Positions 26,538 through 36,096 are shown, counted from the first letter of the stretch. The stretch: DNA of 64,000 nt from Amycolatopsis japonica (GCF_000732925.1 NZ_CP008953.1:4774001-4838000), one strand, 5' to 3'. Numbers and translations are program-made. The notes: generated by a model from the letters alone, not told the origin.

Positions 26538-26574
26538 GAGAACCTTCACTCAACTCTACCGAGTGAAGGTTCTC
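26538..26574. terminator. Hairpin terminator after tRNA-Leu
   Basis: A perfect 14-bp stem (gagaaccttcactc / gagtgaaggttctc) with a 9-base loop is followed by ctattt. It lies 27 bases after the tRNA, inside the first integrated element. Confidence 0.8.
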
Positions 26575-27050
26575 CTATTTCAGAGGCATGCGACCGCCCT
26601 CCGGAGGAGGAGCGGCAATTTGCGCAGTGGATGCGGATGGCAACCAGACGCAAGATGTCACTGCGGGAGTTCGTGCCCCGGGCAGGCTCCGCCGCGATGC
26701 TCAGCGGTAAACACTCTGTCCGCAGTGAACGGGCAGCACTCTCAGGATGCACATCGATCAACGAGAAGCCACTGGTCATCCGGGCACTCGTACCCCTGAT
26801 CATGCAACGTCGGAAGCCCTGTCGACCGAGACCTGAAGCTCGTACCACCCCAAGACGCGCCAGGTCAGCCAGCTCGGACAGAGGTGGAAGACAGCGACAA
26901 TTACCCAATCCTGTTCCTGACGCCCGCTCTGCCATCGGCGCGCACATGCTACAGGAATTCCACCAGCGCGGTGCCTGGCGTGAGTCGGCGGGACTCATCC
27001 TTCATGGTCCATCCACCGATAGACAGGTACAGACCGGGCGGGCACAAGCT
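26575..27050. other. Gene-poor left end of element 1
   Basis: Open frames exist on both strands, but none has a ribosome site, domain or protein-like composition. It looks like decayed sequence at the edge of the integrated element. Confidence 0.4.
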
Positions 27051-29666
27051 TTAGTCTGCTAATCCACGGCGAGCGATCTGCTCGGCGTCATGTTCACGAC
27101 CTGGCTGGACTGCCAGCCACTTGACGAATGAGCTGAGCGCTTCGGGGTGACCGACGGCTATGGCATACCGGTAAGCCTGCTCAACCTCTTCTTCGAGGCC
27201 GGGCTGTTGCTCCAGCCACCCCCTGAACGCCTCAACCGCTAGAAGCTCCCCGCCGACGATACTGTCCCGGTAGGCTTGCTCGGCCTCTGCCTCACGGCCG
27301 GGCTGACGCGATAGCCAGTCAGCGAACGCGGACTGTACGAAGAGGCCACCGGCGGCGGCAGCGTCCCGGTAGGCCTGCTCGGCCTCTGCCTCACGGCCGG
27401 GCTGGCGGGACAGCCAGTCAGCGAACAGGCGAGCAGAATCGTAGTCATCGGCGGCGATAGCGTCCCGGTAGGCCTGCTCGGTCTCCTTCTCTCGGCCGGG
27501 CTGGCGGGACAGAAGTTTAGCCAATCCCTCGGCCGCGCGGAGATCTTCAGCGGCGATAGCGTCCCTGTAAGCCTGCTCGGCCTCTGCCTTACGGCCAGGC
27601 TGTCGCGCCAGCCACGAAGCGAATGCGTGTCTCGCACCAGCGAACCCGGGTCGCGCACCGCTGCCATCTGCGGTGACTGCCTTCCGGTAAACCCGCTCAG
27701 TCTCTTCTTCGCGACCAGGCTGGTGGGACAACCACTGTGCGAACATGATGAGCGTGTCGGCATCGCCGTCAGCGATGGCGTCCCGGTAGGCCTGCTCGGC
27801 CTCTGCCTTACGACCGGGCACAGTGGCCAGCCACTTCGCAAACCCGATGCGCGCGGCGGGAATCCCCTCGGCGATGCCATCCAGGTGTAACCGCTCGGCG
27901 TCTTCCACGCGACCAGGCTGGCGGGACAGCCAATGAGCAAAAAGATTTCGTACTGGGCGTTCACCTCGCGCAATGGCGTCCAGGTAAGCCTGCTCGATGT
28001 CTCCCTCGCGATCGGGCTGCTGCTCCAGCCAAGGAAGAAACTCGTACAGCACGACGGGATGGCCCCCGGCCACGGCCGCCCGGTACGCCTGTTCTGCGTC
28101 GTGTTCACGTCCTGGGCGGTTGGCAAGCAATCTCGCGAGTTCGGCTAGCGCCTCGGGGGTACCTGCGGTTCGGTAGAGAGCCTCACCATGGTCGAACCGG
28201 CCGCGAGCGCTCGCAAATATGGCAGCGTTGAATAGGTCCTCGGGGCCTGCGGAGTGGTCATGCAGTGCATCCCAGACAGCGTCGACGACCGGCTGGGTGC
28301 GGCGGGTCAGACTGAGGTGCTGTTCGAGGTAGTCGGCCAATTCGTAGGTGACGTGCTCGCTCGCAGTGTCGTCGGGGCCAGGGTCGTCGAGCGGGATCAA
28401 AGCTTGGACGCCTTGGGTGGAGCGGAGTGGCTGGGTGGCGTGGGCGATCGCCGTGTCGAACCAGCCATGTGGCGGGGTGGCCTGGCCGCGTTCCTCGCGC
28501 CACAGCGCCGTGGCGATCGCACGCAGTAGGGAGACAGACATCGGGCTGGTGTGACCGAGGCGGCGCGCATCCCCGGCGGCGTCGAGCAGCAGCTGGTCCA
28601 TGGGGTTCGGCGCGGTGAGGTAGTGCTGGAGAAGTTCATGGCCGCCGGCGAGGGTCTGTGTGAACCCGACACGGTCAGGGTTGGTGAGTGCAGCTCTGAG
28701 GCGAGCGTCACCGGTGCTGGCTACGAGCGCTTGGGCTTTCTGGCGTTCGTGCGGGGAGAAGTCGCGAGGAATGTCATGCCAGTGCACCCACTGGTTGGCG
28801 TTGACGAGCAAGTCCCGGTTGTCGCTGAGATGATCGGCCGAGGTGGTGGCGTCGCGGAGCTTCTCGGCCCACAGCGTCCCCACCATAACGATGGGATGCG
28901 GGCTTCGGGGTTTCCCGCCGTTGTGGTGCCTGGTGGCCGTGAACAGGTCGCGCAGCACATCCAGCGACAGTCCTGTCCCATTGGGACCGAGAAAGGTCTG
29001 CAGCTCGTTGAGCCACAGCACGCATCGCCGACCGTACAGCAGCCCGGACGTGACCAGGCCGCGCAGCGCCGACGCCGATCGAGGGCGGACCACTGCCCAC
29101 CCGACGCCAAGTGCCTGCACGGCCTCAAACAGCGACCGGGTTTTCCCGGTCGACGGCCCGCCACGCAGCACCACCAGGGCACGCAGTTCGCCGCTGGCGG
29201 AGGCAGCTACGTCCGCACGCAGCGATGTGTCATGATCCCGCTGGACGTAGGCGGGCGGCGACATGACGTCGTTATGGTCGTTGGCGACAACCCGACCACG
29301 GCGGATCGCCGGGTGCACGGTCGCTTCGGCAGGCGTGAACTCGTCCATCTCCCACACCGTGCAGTCGGCCTCTGCCGCGGCGACCGACCACCCGACAGTC
29401 GCCGGGTCAGGAGTATTTGGCCTAGTGAGCCGATGCAAGCGCACAGCCTCAGCACGTTCATCATCAGTGACTTCGAGCGCGGTCAGCAGGGAGTTGAGGA
29501 TCCCCTCGCCGCGGCTGTGACCGGGCTTGGTGATGTAGTTCTCGGCCGTCCCTCGACTGCACAAGGACCGCTCCGCGAGTTTCTCGAATGACAGGCCGCG
29601 GCGCTCCTTGAACTTGGCCAGGAGCGTGCAGAGCTGCTGAGCGGCGGCGAGGTCCTGCTGCACCAT
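27051..29666 (-). CDS. HTH / P-loop NTPase / TPR-Sel1-like repeat protein
   Basis: The protein is 871 residues from the ATG at 29666 (GGGAAG upstream; the frame extends 39 poorer codons). In order it has an XRE-like helix-turn-helix (about residues 12-65), a P-loop NTPase domain with Walker A GGPSTGKT (169-176) and Walker B-like CVLWLNELQ (215-223), a helical middle, and from about residue 515 eleven repeats of about 33 residues built on W-L-S-R-Q-P-G-R-E-A-E-A-E-Q-A-Y-R-D-A. The repeats resemble Sel1/TPR helices. This is the plan of a STAND-like sensor-regulator: the repeats sense, the NTPase switches, the HTH binds DNA or a partner. It is the largest gene of element 1; a defence role is possible. 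Confidence 0.75.
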   Translation of the reverse strand: MVQQDLAAAQQLCTLLAKFKERRGLSFEKLAERSLCSRGTAENYITKPGHSRGEGILNSLLTALEVTDDERAEAVRLHRLTRPNTPDPATVGWSVAAAEADCTVWEMDEFTPAEATVHPAIRRGRVVANDHNDVMSPPAYVQRDHDTSLRADVAASASGELRALVVLRGGPSTGKTRSLFEAVQALGVGWAVVRPRSASALRGLVTSGLLYGRRCVLWLNELQTFLGPNGTGLSLDVLRDLFTATRHHNGGKPRSPHPIVMVGTLWAEKLRDATTSADHLSDNRDLLVNANQWVHWHDIPRDFSPHERQKAQALVASTGDARLRAALTNPDRVGFTQTLAGGHELLQHYLTAPNPMDQLLLDAAGDARRLGHTSPMSVSLLRAIATALWREERGQATPPHGWFDTAIAHATQPLRSTQGVQALIPLDDPGPDDTASEHVTYELADYLEQHLSLTRRTQPVVDAVWDALHDHSAGPEDLFNAAIFASARGRFDHGEALYRTAGTPEALAELARLLANRPGREHDAEQAYRAAVAGGHPVVLYEFLPWLEQQPDREGDIEQAYLDAIARGERPVRNLFAHWLSRQPGRVEDAERLHLDGIAEGIPAARIGFAKWLATVPGRKAEAEQAYRDAIADGDADTLIMFAQWLSHQPGREEETERVYRKAVTADGSGARPGFAGARHAFASWLARQPGRKAEAEQAYRDAIAAEDLRAAEGLAKLLSRQPGREKETEQAYRDAIAADDYDSARLFADWLSRQPGREAEAEQAYRDAAAAGGLFVQSAFADWLSRQPGREAEAEQAYRDSIVGGELLAVEAFRGWLEQQPGLEEEVEQAYRYAIAVGHPEALSSFVKWLAVQPGREHDAEQIARRGLAD

Positions 29667-29870
29667 CAGCACATCTTCCCACCCGCCCTTATGGCCGAAC
29701 TCCGCGCCTGCCCGATGATTGCAACGGCAGCAGACGCCCGCTCCGATGTACACATCCATCGCCCACGTCGGCGCCGTGTTCAATGGATGTGCTGACCAGC
29801 GTGGTGGACGGCGTCATCGTGGAACCACACCGGCCGATCGGCGGTGACGATGACTTGAAAGGTGGGGACG

Positions 29871-30113
29871 ATGGGCTCAAAACCGATCGCTCTGCTCAGT
29901 TCCGCGGTCGGCGGTACGGCACTCCTTCCGGTTCTGCCTGTTTGGTGTGTGGTCACCGTGGCCCTGGTAGCCGTGGCGCTCGCCGCTGTCCGGGTGATCG
30001 TTACCCAGGTGATTCGCCTCCGCGCCAGCAGCGAGCTCACCACCAGTGCGCACGCCCTCCGGGTCCTGGAACTTGAGAACGGCAGCGGATCCGCAGCAAG
30101 TAGCCAGCCGTGA
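29871..30113 (+). CDS. Small membrane protein, hypothetical
   Basis: The 80-residue protein has one or two hydrophobic stretches (IALLSSAVGGTALL and VWCVVTVALVAVALAAVRVI) and a short polar tail. The ATG at 29871 follows AGGTGGGG. It is divergent from the HTH/NTPase/repeat gene. Nothing identifies a function; similar tiny membrane proteins are frequent on integrated actinomycete elements. Confidence 0.45.
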   Translation: MGSKPIALLSSAVGGTALLPVLPVWCVVTVALVAVALAAVRVIVTQVIRLRASSELTTSAHALRVLELENGSGSAASSQP

Positions 30114-30630
30114 ACCAGCTCAGGCTCGTCGCCATCGGTTCGCACGACAGAGCCAGCGGCAGGGAACAGCGGAGCGCGCGACTGCGCTGCTCATTTCGAT
30201 TGGCGATGATCAAGGCGTGGCGAGCGCCGCTAGCGTCGTGGCTGCTAAGCGGCTCATCAGGGCAAAGGTTCGCGGCGTTCTCCCCCGGGCCGTCTACGCG
30301 CTCTGAACCCGATAAGGAGCACGGCGACACGATCCCGGCAGGCCCAGGCGCCACACACAAGGCCGAGTTCGCGTTGGTGGAAGATTGCATGCACCTGCCG
30401 CCGTCCATCTTTGGCCATGTTAGTCGTTGGCCTCAGAGGCAAGCTCGCCTGCTATTGTTGTCTTTGAGCGTCACCCCTGAATAATTCGCGAAGGGCTTTT
30501 GACGCCAGCAACCGGGATGATGGCCGACACGCCCAGTCAATCGCGTTCCTATCGGCCGAAAAACTTCGCGCGGACAGTTCCCGGTGCGAATATTGAGTTC
30601 TCAAGCACGGTAGGCGCCGCGGCAAGATTG
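30114..30630. other. Intergenic stretch of element 1
   Basis: No convincing gene is visible. Overlapping open frames on both strands lack ribosome sites and recognisable sequence. The GC content falls toward the right, where an AT-rich cassette begins. Confidence 0.4.
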
Positions 30631-30639
30631 AAGTTCCTC

Positions 30640-30668
30640 TTGCCGACGACTGACCGAGCAGCTAGTAT
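30640..30668 (+). promoter_or_regulatory. Sigma-70-type promoter of the NTase-DUF262 cassette
   Basis: TTGCCG (30640-30645) and TAGTAT (30663-30668) are spaced by 17 bases and lie about 42 bases before the first start codon of the cassette. Confidence 0.55.
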
Positions 30669-30709
30669 CGGTCTGATCAAGTATTTTATAGTTGACTCAA
30701 GGGGAAGTA

Positions 30710-31309
30710 GTGTCACGCCTTCATGGATTACAAGAATTCTGGAGCGAATTCAAGGTCCTAGGGTACGACGTAGACTATTTTGTGACCGCACGGCTCTTCG
30801 ATGGCATGCCGGCGGTTTGGCCGCAGGAGTTAAACTACGTACGGTGGCGCCACCGGGTAGCAACTCAGCTTGACGTTGATCCAATGGCTGTGCAATTAGT
30901 CGGCAGTGCTCGATTAGGCTACTCCATGAACCCAAGGAAGGAATATAAAAGATTTGATGAAGATTCCGATCTTGACATAGCCGTGGTATCACTTGAGTTA
31001 TTCGATAAGGCATGGAGTGAGCTTCGACATATTATTGATAATCAGAGCCTTGAGGGCAAGAAAAACTATCTTCGGAAGCTTGTTTTTGAAGAATGCATTG
31101 CACTCGACATTGTGCTTCCGCATCTATCTTTCGGCGAGCAGTGGTCGCAGGCTCGCGACTTATTCATACAAGATCTTGGGCGAGACTTTCGAAATTGCTC
31201 CGTGAACTACAGGTTGTATCGAAATCATAGGTCACTTAGAAGCTATCAATTAAAAAGTGTTAGTACCGCGAGAGATCGCGCAATAGAGGAAGGAGTTGGC
31301 CATGGCTGA
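30710..31309 (+). CDS. Nucleotidyltransferase-fold protein of a two-gene cassette
   Basis: The protein is 199 residues from the GTG at 30710, which follows AAGGGGAAG. The core motif is VGSARLGYS (Gly65-Ser66) followed by DSDLDIAVV (Asp87 and Asp89) and a third acidic residue in CIALDIVLP (Asp133). This is the Gly-Ser...Asp-X-Asp...Asp pattern of polymerase-beta-type nucleotidyltransferases. It overlaps the DUF262 gene by 8 bases. The base composition is far more AT-rich than the surrounding DNA, indicating transfer from another source. The product it makes or the molecule it modifies is unknown; minimal NTase/antitoxin-like or signalling roles are both possible. Confidence 0.7.
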   Translation: MSRLHGLQEFWSEFKVLGYDVDYFVTARLFDGMPAVWPQELNYVRWRHRVATQLDVDPMAVQLVGSARLGYSMNPRKEYKRFDEDSDLDIAVVSLELFDKAWSELRHIIDNQSLEGKKNYLRKLVFEECIALDIVLPHLSFGEQWSQARDLFIQDLGRDFRNCSVNYRLYRNHRSLRSYQLKSVSTARDRAIEEGVGHG

Positions 31310-32411
31310 TCACGCACTTAAGTTTGAGATTGAATCAAAGACCGTCGCGGAGTTTAGAGCCTTGGACAAATCTGGCGAACTGATCCTTCGGCCAGAGTAT
31401 CAGCGCAAGATCGTGTGGCCAGACCGCGCGAAGGTCTCACTGATGGAGACAATTCTTTTAGGCTATCCAATTCCCGAGATTTATCTCTCATATGAGACGA
31501 CGCCCGATGGCGAGCAGACTGCGTCAGTGGTTGACGGTCAACAGCGCCTTACCGCCTTGTTGGAGTTCATTAAAAATAAGTACACTCTTGACGGCTTAGA
31601 GGCAGGCAGTCTTCGCGAAAAGTTTGAGGGTAAGTATTTTAAGGACTTGCCCGATGAGGTCCGTCAAGAATTTTTCCAATATCGATTTCCAATTCGACGC
31701 CTCTCTAACCTTGCGGATGAATTTGTGCGAGCCGTGTTTGCGAGGGTCAACCGCGTCAACATGGTTCTCACGGAGCAGGAGTTAAGAAACGCGTTGCTCC
31801 CTGGGCCATTTAGTGATTTTCTTAAAGACTGTGCGACACACTCTATTAGTAGAGTTTCAGGGGTATTTAGCGGCGAAAGGCGAAATAGAGGTGGTGATTT
31901 AGAGTTTTTTGCAGAGGTCTTTGGAACTTGCATCTTCGGACTTTCAAACAAGAAGGCCGAGCTGAACGAGCGATATGACAAGATTTCAGCTGACTTCGAA
32001 GACTACCGAGATAGGTCGGAAGAGTTCGTCCGCTTGCTGGACTTCCTTTCCGGAACAGTGAAGTGGGCAGGTCGGACTAGGTGGTCAAATATTGTTGACA
32101 TGTTTACCCTGCTGCACGTTAGCTGGAATCTGCGAAGTCTCCTATTCGAGGCCAGCACTGAGCAGGCGACTCAACTTCGCGACGTACTAGATTTATTTCA
32201 GCGCGCCGTTTCATCGCATAAACGGAGCGGCGAGAAATCAGACGCCGAGGAACTGATTTCAACTCTTGCCGAAACCCTTGACCTGCCGACGGAGTCTATT
32301 AAGGATACTATCGAGGAGTACACGTCAGGTATTAGAAATTCTTCCGACTTGGGTTCACGTCGGATTCGTTCTAATAAATTGCAAGTAGTTTTCTCTCGAA
32401 ATTTTGACTAG
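31302..32411 (+). CDS. DUF262 (GmrS/ParB-like) protein
   Basis: The protein is 369 residues from the ATG at 31302, chosen for GGAAGGAG. Its N-terminal half is a DUF262 domain with RPEYQRKIVW and the signature VVDGQQRLTALLEF (DGQQR, residues 78-82), which in related ParB/GmrSD proteins binds or hydrolyses nucleotides. There is no DUF1524 HNH domain after it, unlike GmrSD-type modification-dependent enzymes; the C-terminal half is helical. It is coupled to the NTase by overlap and shares its AT-rich composition. The pair therefore looks like a mobile two-gene defence or toxin-antitoxin-like cassette; this is inference. Confidence 0.8.
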   Translation: MADHALKFEIESKTVAEFRALDKSGELILRPEYQRKIVWPDRAKVSLMETILLGYPIPEIYLSYETTPDGEQTASVVDGQQRLTALLEFIKNKYTLDGLEAGSLREKFEGKYFKDLPDEVRQEFFQYRFPIRRLSNLADEFVRAVFARVNRVNMVLTEQELRNALLPGPFSDFLKDCATHSISRVSGVFSGERRNRGGDLEFFAEVFGTCIFGLSNKKAELNERYDKISADFEDYRDRSEEFVRLLDFLSGTVKWAGRTRWSNIVDMFTLLHVSWNLRSLLFEASTEQATQLRDVLDLFQRAVSSHKRSGEKSDAEELISTLAETLDLPTESIKDTIEEYTSGIRNSSDLGSRRIRSNKLQVVFSRNFD

Positions 32412-32530
32412 GCGAATGTTGTCGATCCGTATTCGGTTGCCGGCATCAGTTTCGCAGAGTCGAGGCTAGATGGAGTCCTCGGGCAGAAAGCAAACGACTC
32501 GGAAAAGCTCGATTGAGGTACCCGATGGGA

Positions 32531-33105
32531 CTATCGGCTGTAACGGGCACCTCGCCTGATGGAAGCAGTCTCGCCGTATCCGGCGGCACGCCGCGCCAGG
32601 GCGAGAACTGCTTCTGGCGCGGTCGTCGCGACGATATATGCTGGGCGCAGCTCTTCTGGCAGGCTTTCTGGTTTGATGTAGGCCGGGACTTGCTCCAGGC
32701 CGTCCCACGAGTTGCCGTCTGACTTGTCGTATGTGCCGTTCTTTGCTGTCTCGTCGGCCAGCCCTTCGCGGAGCTCTTCGTGCACCTTTGTGGTCATATC
32801 GTTGTTTATCGTCTGTAGGCGTTCGGGTGCGCCCAGTACCGGCAGGTCGGTTAGCAGGTCCTTCAGTTCGGTGAGGTCAGGCTATAAATACCCGAGCTCT
32901 TCAGAGGCGCGCCATCGATCGGCGATCGTCTCGTCAAGTATCTGGTGACTGAGACGAAGAGGCGTTTCCGACAGGATGATGAGGGTGCTCGCCAGCGAGT
33001 TGACGCAGTGTGGAGTACCCAAGGCTGGTTGGTTGGGTTATTCTCGATCGTGTAGGCGACGAGTTGGGCGAGCACCGTGGAGTCGATGACGACCGCGACC
33101 ATCAC
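32531..33105 (-). pseudogene. Broken hypothetical gene (frameshift and in-frame stop)
   Basis: Three pieces on the minus strand read as one protein if repaired. MVAVVIDSTVLAQLVAYTIE starts at about 33102. A shift near 33015 is then needed to reach LIILSETPLRLSHQILDETI. A TAG stop at about 32891 interrupts ...EELGYL/PDLTELKDLL, after which the frame runs through VHEELREGLADETAKNG to 32531. I do not recognise the family. It lies at the right end of element 1, between the DUF262 gene and the attachment-like site, and indicates decay. Confidence 0.5.
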
Positions 33106-33225
33106 GCATTAATACGGTGCTTAGCTTACAGTCGGGCCAGCTGTATGCAAAGTTGTCCAAGTCGTGTACACGATCGCGCTTGCGACCACGGCCCTACTTC
33201 TATGCGGGCACGAGCATCTGGCTTG

Positions 33226-34752
33226 TCAGGTGGGCAGGTGTAGGCGTGTGGTTAGTGAGCAACACGCCCCTCGGACACCCGCATTATTCACACGCAAAGA
33301 GGTCGTCGCGTAGACGGCCTCTTTTTCGTTGTCGTACCGCAGGTCAAGCCTCAGATCCCGGTAGAGCCGTGCCAGCTTGCCCGGTTCACTATCAGCGAGC
33401 GCTGCCCCGATGTCGCCAAGCGAGTCGATCATCGCGTAGACCTCGGCGTCGGTGATCCCCGCAGGCTCGCCCGCGGCCGCTAACGCTCCCTGCGCTGCCG
33501 CTCGGTCCGCTTGGGCCTCGTTGATGCTCTCGACCAGCGCTGTCGGGTCGACGCCCGCGGCGATGGCGTCTTGGAAGCGCCTGAGCTTGGCTTCCGCCTC
33601 CTCCAGCTGCTTGCTTGCGACTCCATCACCCTCGGCTCGCACCGCTGGCTGGGCGCCCAAGAGCTGGCTGACGGTTCGCTCAATGTTCTGCTGATCGAAC
33701 AGGCCCCCAATCCAGCCATTCACAGCGTCGCGCAGAGGCTCCTCACGGAGATAGATCGTGGGCGGATGCGTGAGCAAGGCCTGTGCACCAGGCGCCAAAG
33801 TCCGGACTGGGCATCGGTAGTACATGCCGTACTTGCGCGGACTGCCTTCCATCTTCCGTTCGCACGCGGCACACCGGATGAGACCGCGGAACAAGTACAC
33901 GTGCTTCACCGGTCGACCTGCACGTTCGGCCTTGCGCGCCGTCCGGAGACCGCCTGCCGCCTTGGCTCGCCGGATCAACTGAGCCTGTGTGAAGTCCTCG
34001 ACCGACACGATCTTGGGATGAGCGGGCTTACGTGACCGCACCACCCGATCCGGCTTCGCTCGCCGGAACCGCACGACGTTCCCGGCGGCGACGTCATCAG
34101 GGTCGAACAGCATCTCCTGCCGAGCCGACCGGCCGAAGACCGCATAGCCCGTATAGCGCGGGTTCTCCAGAATCGATCGCGTCGTGCTGCCCTGCCATCC
34201 GTCGGCCAGCCGATGCCGGTTCTGCTCCGGCCGCCGAGCCGAAGGACACGGGATCCCATCGCGGTTGAGCCCGTTCGCGATCGCTCGATCACCCATCCCG
34301 TCGAGGTACTCAGCGAAGATGCGGCGCACGACTTCGGCCGCCGGCTCGTCGATCGCGAGCACCCGCAGACGGAACCCCTCCGCAGCCTTCCTCGGGTTCG
34401 GATGTGGCCCGCCGTCTACGACCACGTACCCGTACGGGGCGCGGCCACCCTGGTGACGCCCCTCATTGACGACCTGCGCGTCCATCGCCGCCCGGACCCG
34501 CGCCTGAACGTGCTGCCGCTCTGACTCACTCATGCCACCCAGCACGCTCATCAGCATCTTGTGCGACGGATTCCGCGGATCGAACCGCCCACCGAGCTCC
34601 GGAACCCACAGCTCCACCCCGTACGCGGCGAACCGCGGAGCGATGAGCGAGAACTGGTTGCCGAACCAACAACGGGTCCCCTCCCCGACGACCAGGGCGT
34701 TCCACGTCCGGCGCGGATTCTTCAACTCGGCGAGCAGACGGCCGGTCGCGGT
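33226..34752 (-). pseudogene. Large serine recombinase lacking its catalytic N-terminus
   Basis: The frame encodes the C-terminal part of a large serine recombinase: the end of the resolvase domain (GVELWVPELGG, GGMSESERQHVQARVR), the recombinase domain (RAPYGYVVVDGGPHPN, ENPRYTGYAVF), the zinc ribbon (RGLIRCAACERKMEGS ... MYYRCPVR) and a coiled coil. A TAG stop at 34753-34755 precedes TATGRLLAELKNPRR, so the first 80 or so residues, including the catalytic Ser motif, are absent and no proper start exists. The reading frame runs at its 3' end straight through the attachment-like site at 33267-33279. It is probably the dead integrase of element 2. Confidence 0.8.
33245..33280 (+). other. Attachment-like site B (junction of elements 1 and 2)
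   Basis: It contains the exact 13-base tRNA core cccctcggacacc (33267-33279) preceded by cgtgtggttagtgagcaaca. Sites C and D share that left flank; the tRNA does not. It is interpreted as the right end of element 1 joined to the left end of element 2. Confidence 0.7.
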
Positions 34753-34764
34753 CTAAATCTCAAC

Positions 34765-35226
34765 CATCGTTAGAGCGTCGAGCAGCTCTTTCGCTTTGGA
34801 TCGTACTCGGCGTGAGCGCACTACGAGCACAGTTTCTGCTCACCTGTCAATGTTGAGGGCCAGGGAACCAGCTCATCCCGTGCTGCCCGCGAGGTCGTAT
34901 ACCGATCTCGCGAGGGCCATCTGTGTAGCGTGCCTTGCCTCGCATCGGCCGCGCACTCTCCTTCGTCGACCACACTGCCTTGCAACTGGGTCGCTGGCCT
35001 CTTATCCGCACTGCCCTGCCGGTGCCAGACTGGGCTGACGAACCTGCCTAACCTCGGTCGTGGATTAGGCACGTTCAGGACGGAGGTGGTACCCGAAGAT
35101 GAGGCTGTTCACCACTCCGCCCGGCTATGACCAAGCAGGATCTCTGAGCGCCTCGCCCCGGCAACAACCGTGTGACGACTCGGCTGCTCGCTATGACAAG
35201 CAGCAAGACGTAGCCACACTTTCCGC
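34765..35226. other. Non-coding stretch in element 2
   Basis: No supported gene is present. The sequence follows abruptly on the truncated 5' end of the recombinase, so the breakpoint of the deletion probably lies near 34753. Confidence 0.4.
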
Positions 35227-35724
35227 ATGCTCCCATCGCTTATAACAGGCTTGTTCGCACTCAGCGGCGTCGCTCTGGGTGTTCTCCTCGAACCTGTCAA
35301 GACGGCTGCCGCAGGCAGAGCCAAGCGGCGAAATGATCGCGCCCTGCTATGCACCTCGTTCATCAACACCGCAGCCGCCATGCGGTCACACCTGCTCGCT
35401 CTGAACGTCCGGCACCGTATGCGGGAAGTCGGACACCTCGAGGTTGACCGCGACGAGATCCGGGACATCGAAGAGCGGTACTTCGAGCACCGGACAGAGA
35501 TTCGTCAGCAGTTGCTGCTCCTTCAACTGCAAGGCCCGAATGACCTTGCAGCCCAGGCAGGACTTGTAAGAAATGCCGATAGAGAACTCCGTGACGCGCG
35601 ATTCTCTATCGATGACAACGGTAAGTTCGACCGGCACGTCATGCCGACAGCCCTCAAGTCAGCGGCTCTCACTTTCGAAAGTGAGATCGAAAGGTTCGCC
35701 CTCCTTGGGCGGAAGTATATTTAA
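35227..35724 (+). CDS. Small membrane-anchored helical protein
   Basis: The 165-residue protein has an N-terminal hydrophobic segment (LITGLFALSGVALGVLL) and a long helical, probably coiled-coil body (RDEIRDIEERYFEHRTEIRQ). There is no clear ribosome site at the ATG, so it may be leaderless. It is the only intact-looking gene of element 2. The layout (one transmembrane helix then coiled coil) recalls accessory proteins of mobile elements and phage-defence loci, but nothing specific is recognisable. Confidence 0.5.
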   Translation: MLPSLITGLFALSGVALGVLLEPVKTAAAGRAKRRNDRALLCTSFINTAAAMRSHLLALNVRHRMREVGHLEVDRDEIRDIEERYFEHRTEIRQQLLLLQLQGPNDLAAQAGLVRNADRELRDARFSIDDNGKFDRHVMPTALKSAALTFESEIERFALLGRKYI

Positions 35725-36060
35725 AGGGCCAGCCTGCAGCCTCTAGTAGAGTATGAGGATCCTGGCAGAATGCTGGCGGGTCGGGCTTGCCGAGGACTGC
35801 CTATCTAGGGACTAGGAACACGGCATCGCTCCTCGGTCTCCCTGCGTCGCATGCGGCTCCACGGAGCCGCTCGGCGGACCGCGTACACCACACTATGAAT
35901 GTGTGTAACGCTCGGTGACTGCACTAATCATGCATACCACGCGCGTTGTCACTGCCGCAGTCGAACAGCTGAGGCAGTTCCGGTTCATACAGACCCACAT
36001 CAACGGATGGCCTAGCAGTTTCAGTGTGCCGAAACTGCTAGAAGTCACGTAACCCACAGA
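35725..36060. other. Right end of element 2, no gene
   Basis: There is no coding sequence that I can support. It contains the perfect inverted repeat described at 36012-36041 just before attachment-like site C. Confidence 0.4.
36012..36041. repeat. 11-bp inverted repeat next to site C
   Basis: ctagcagtttc (36012-36022) and gaaactgctag (36031-36041) flank an 8-base loop, 20 bases from attachment-like site C. It could be a terminator or a protein-binding arm of the attachment site. Confidence 0.5.
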
Positions 36061-36096
36061 CGTGTGAATAGTGAGCAACACGCTCTTCGGACAACC
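36061..36096 (+). other. Attachment-like site C (junction of elements 2 and 3)
   Basis: cgtgtgaatagtgagcaaca followed by cgctcttcggacaacc matches site B at most positions, with two substitutions and one insertion in the tRNA-derived core. It is interpreted as a degenerate junction between elements 2 and 3. Confidence 0.6.

Noticed and set aside
26202..26549. Minus-strand open frame across tRNA-Leu (reads SEGGLEPPRPLRTLAPQ)
   Set aside because: It is the antisense translation of the tRNA, a well-known false gene.
26546..26998. 150-codon minus-strand open frame after the tRNA terminator
   Set aside because: No ribosome site, low-complexity composition and no recognisable sequence.
27140..28150. 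Regularly spaced DNA repeats that could suggest a CRISPR array
   Set aside because: They encode the protein repeats of the HTH/P-loop gene in frame, and the period is that of a codon repeat of about 33 residues.
30037..30484. Overlapping open frames on both strands between the small membrane gene and the NTase cassette
   Set aside because: Neither has a ribosome site or plausible composition.
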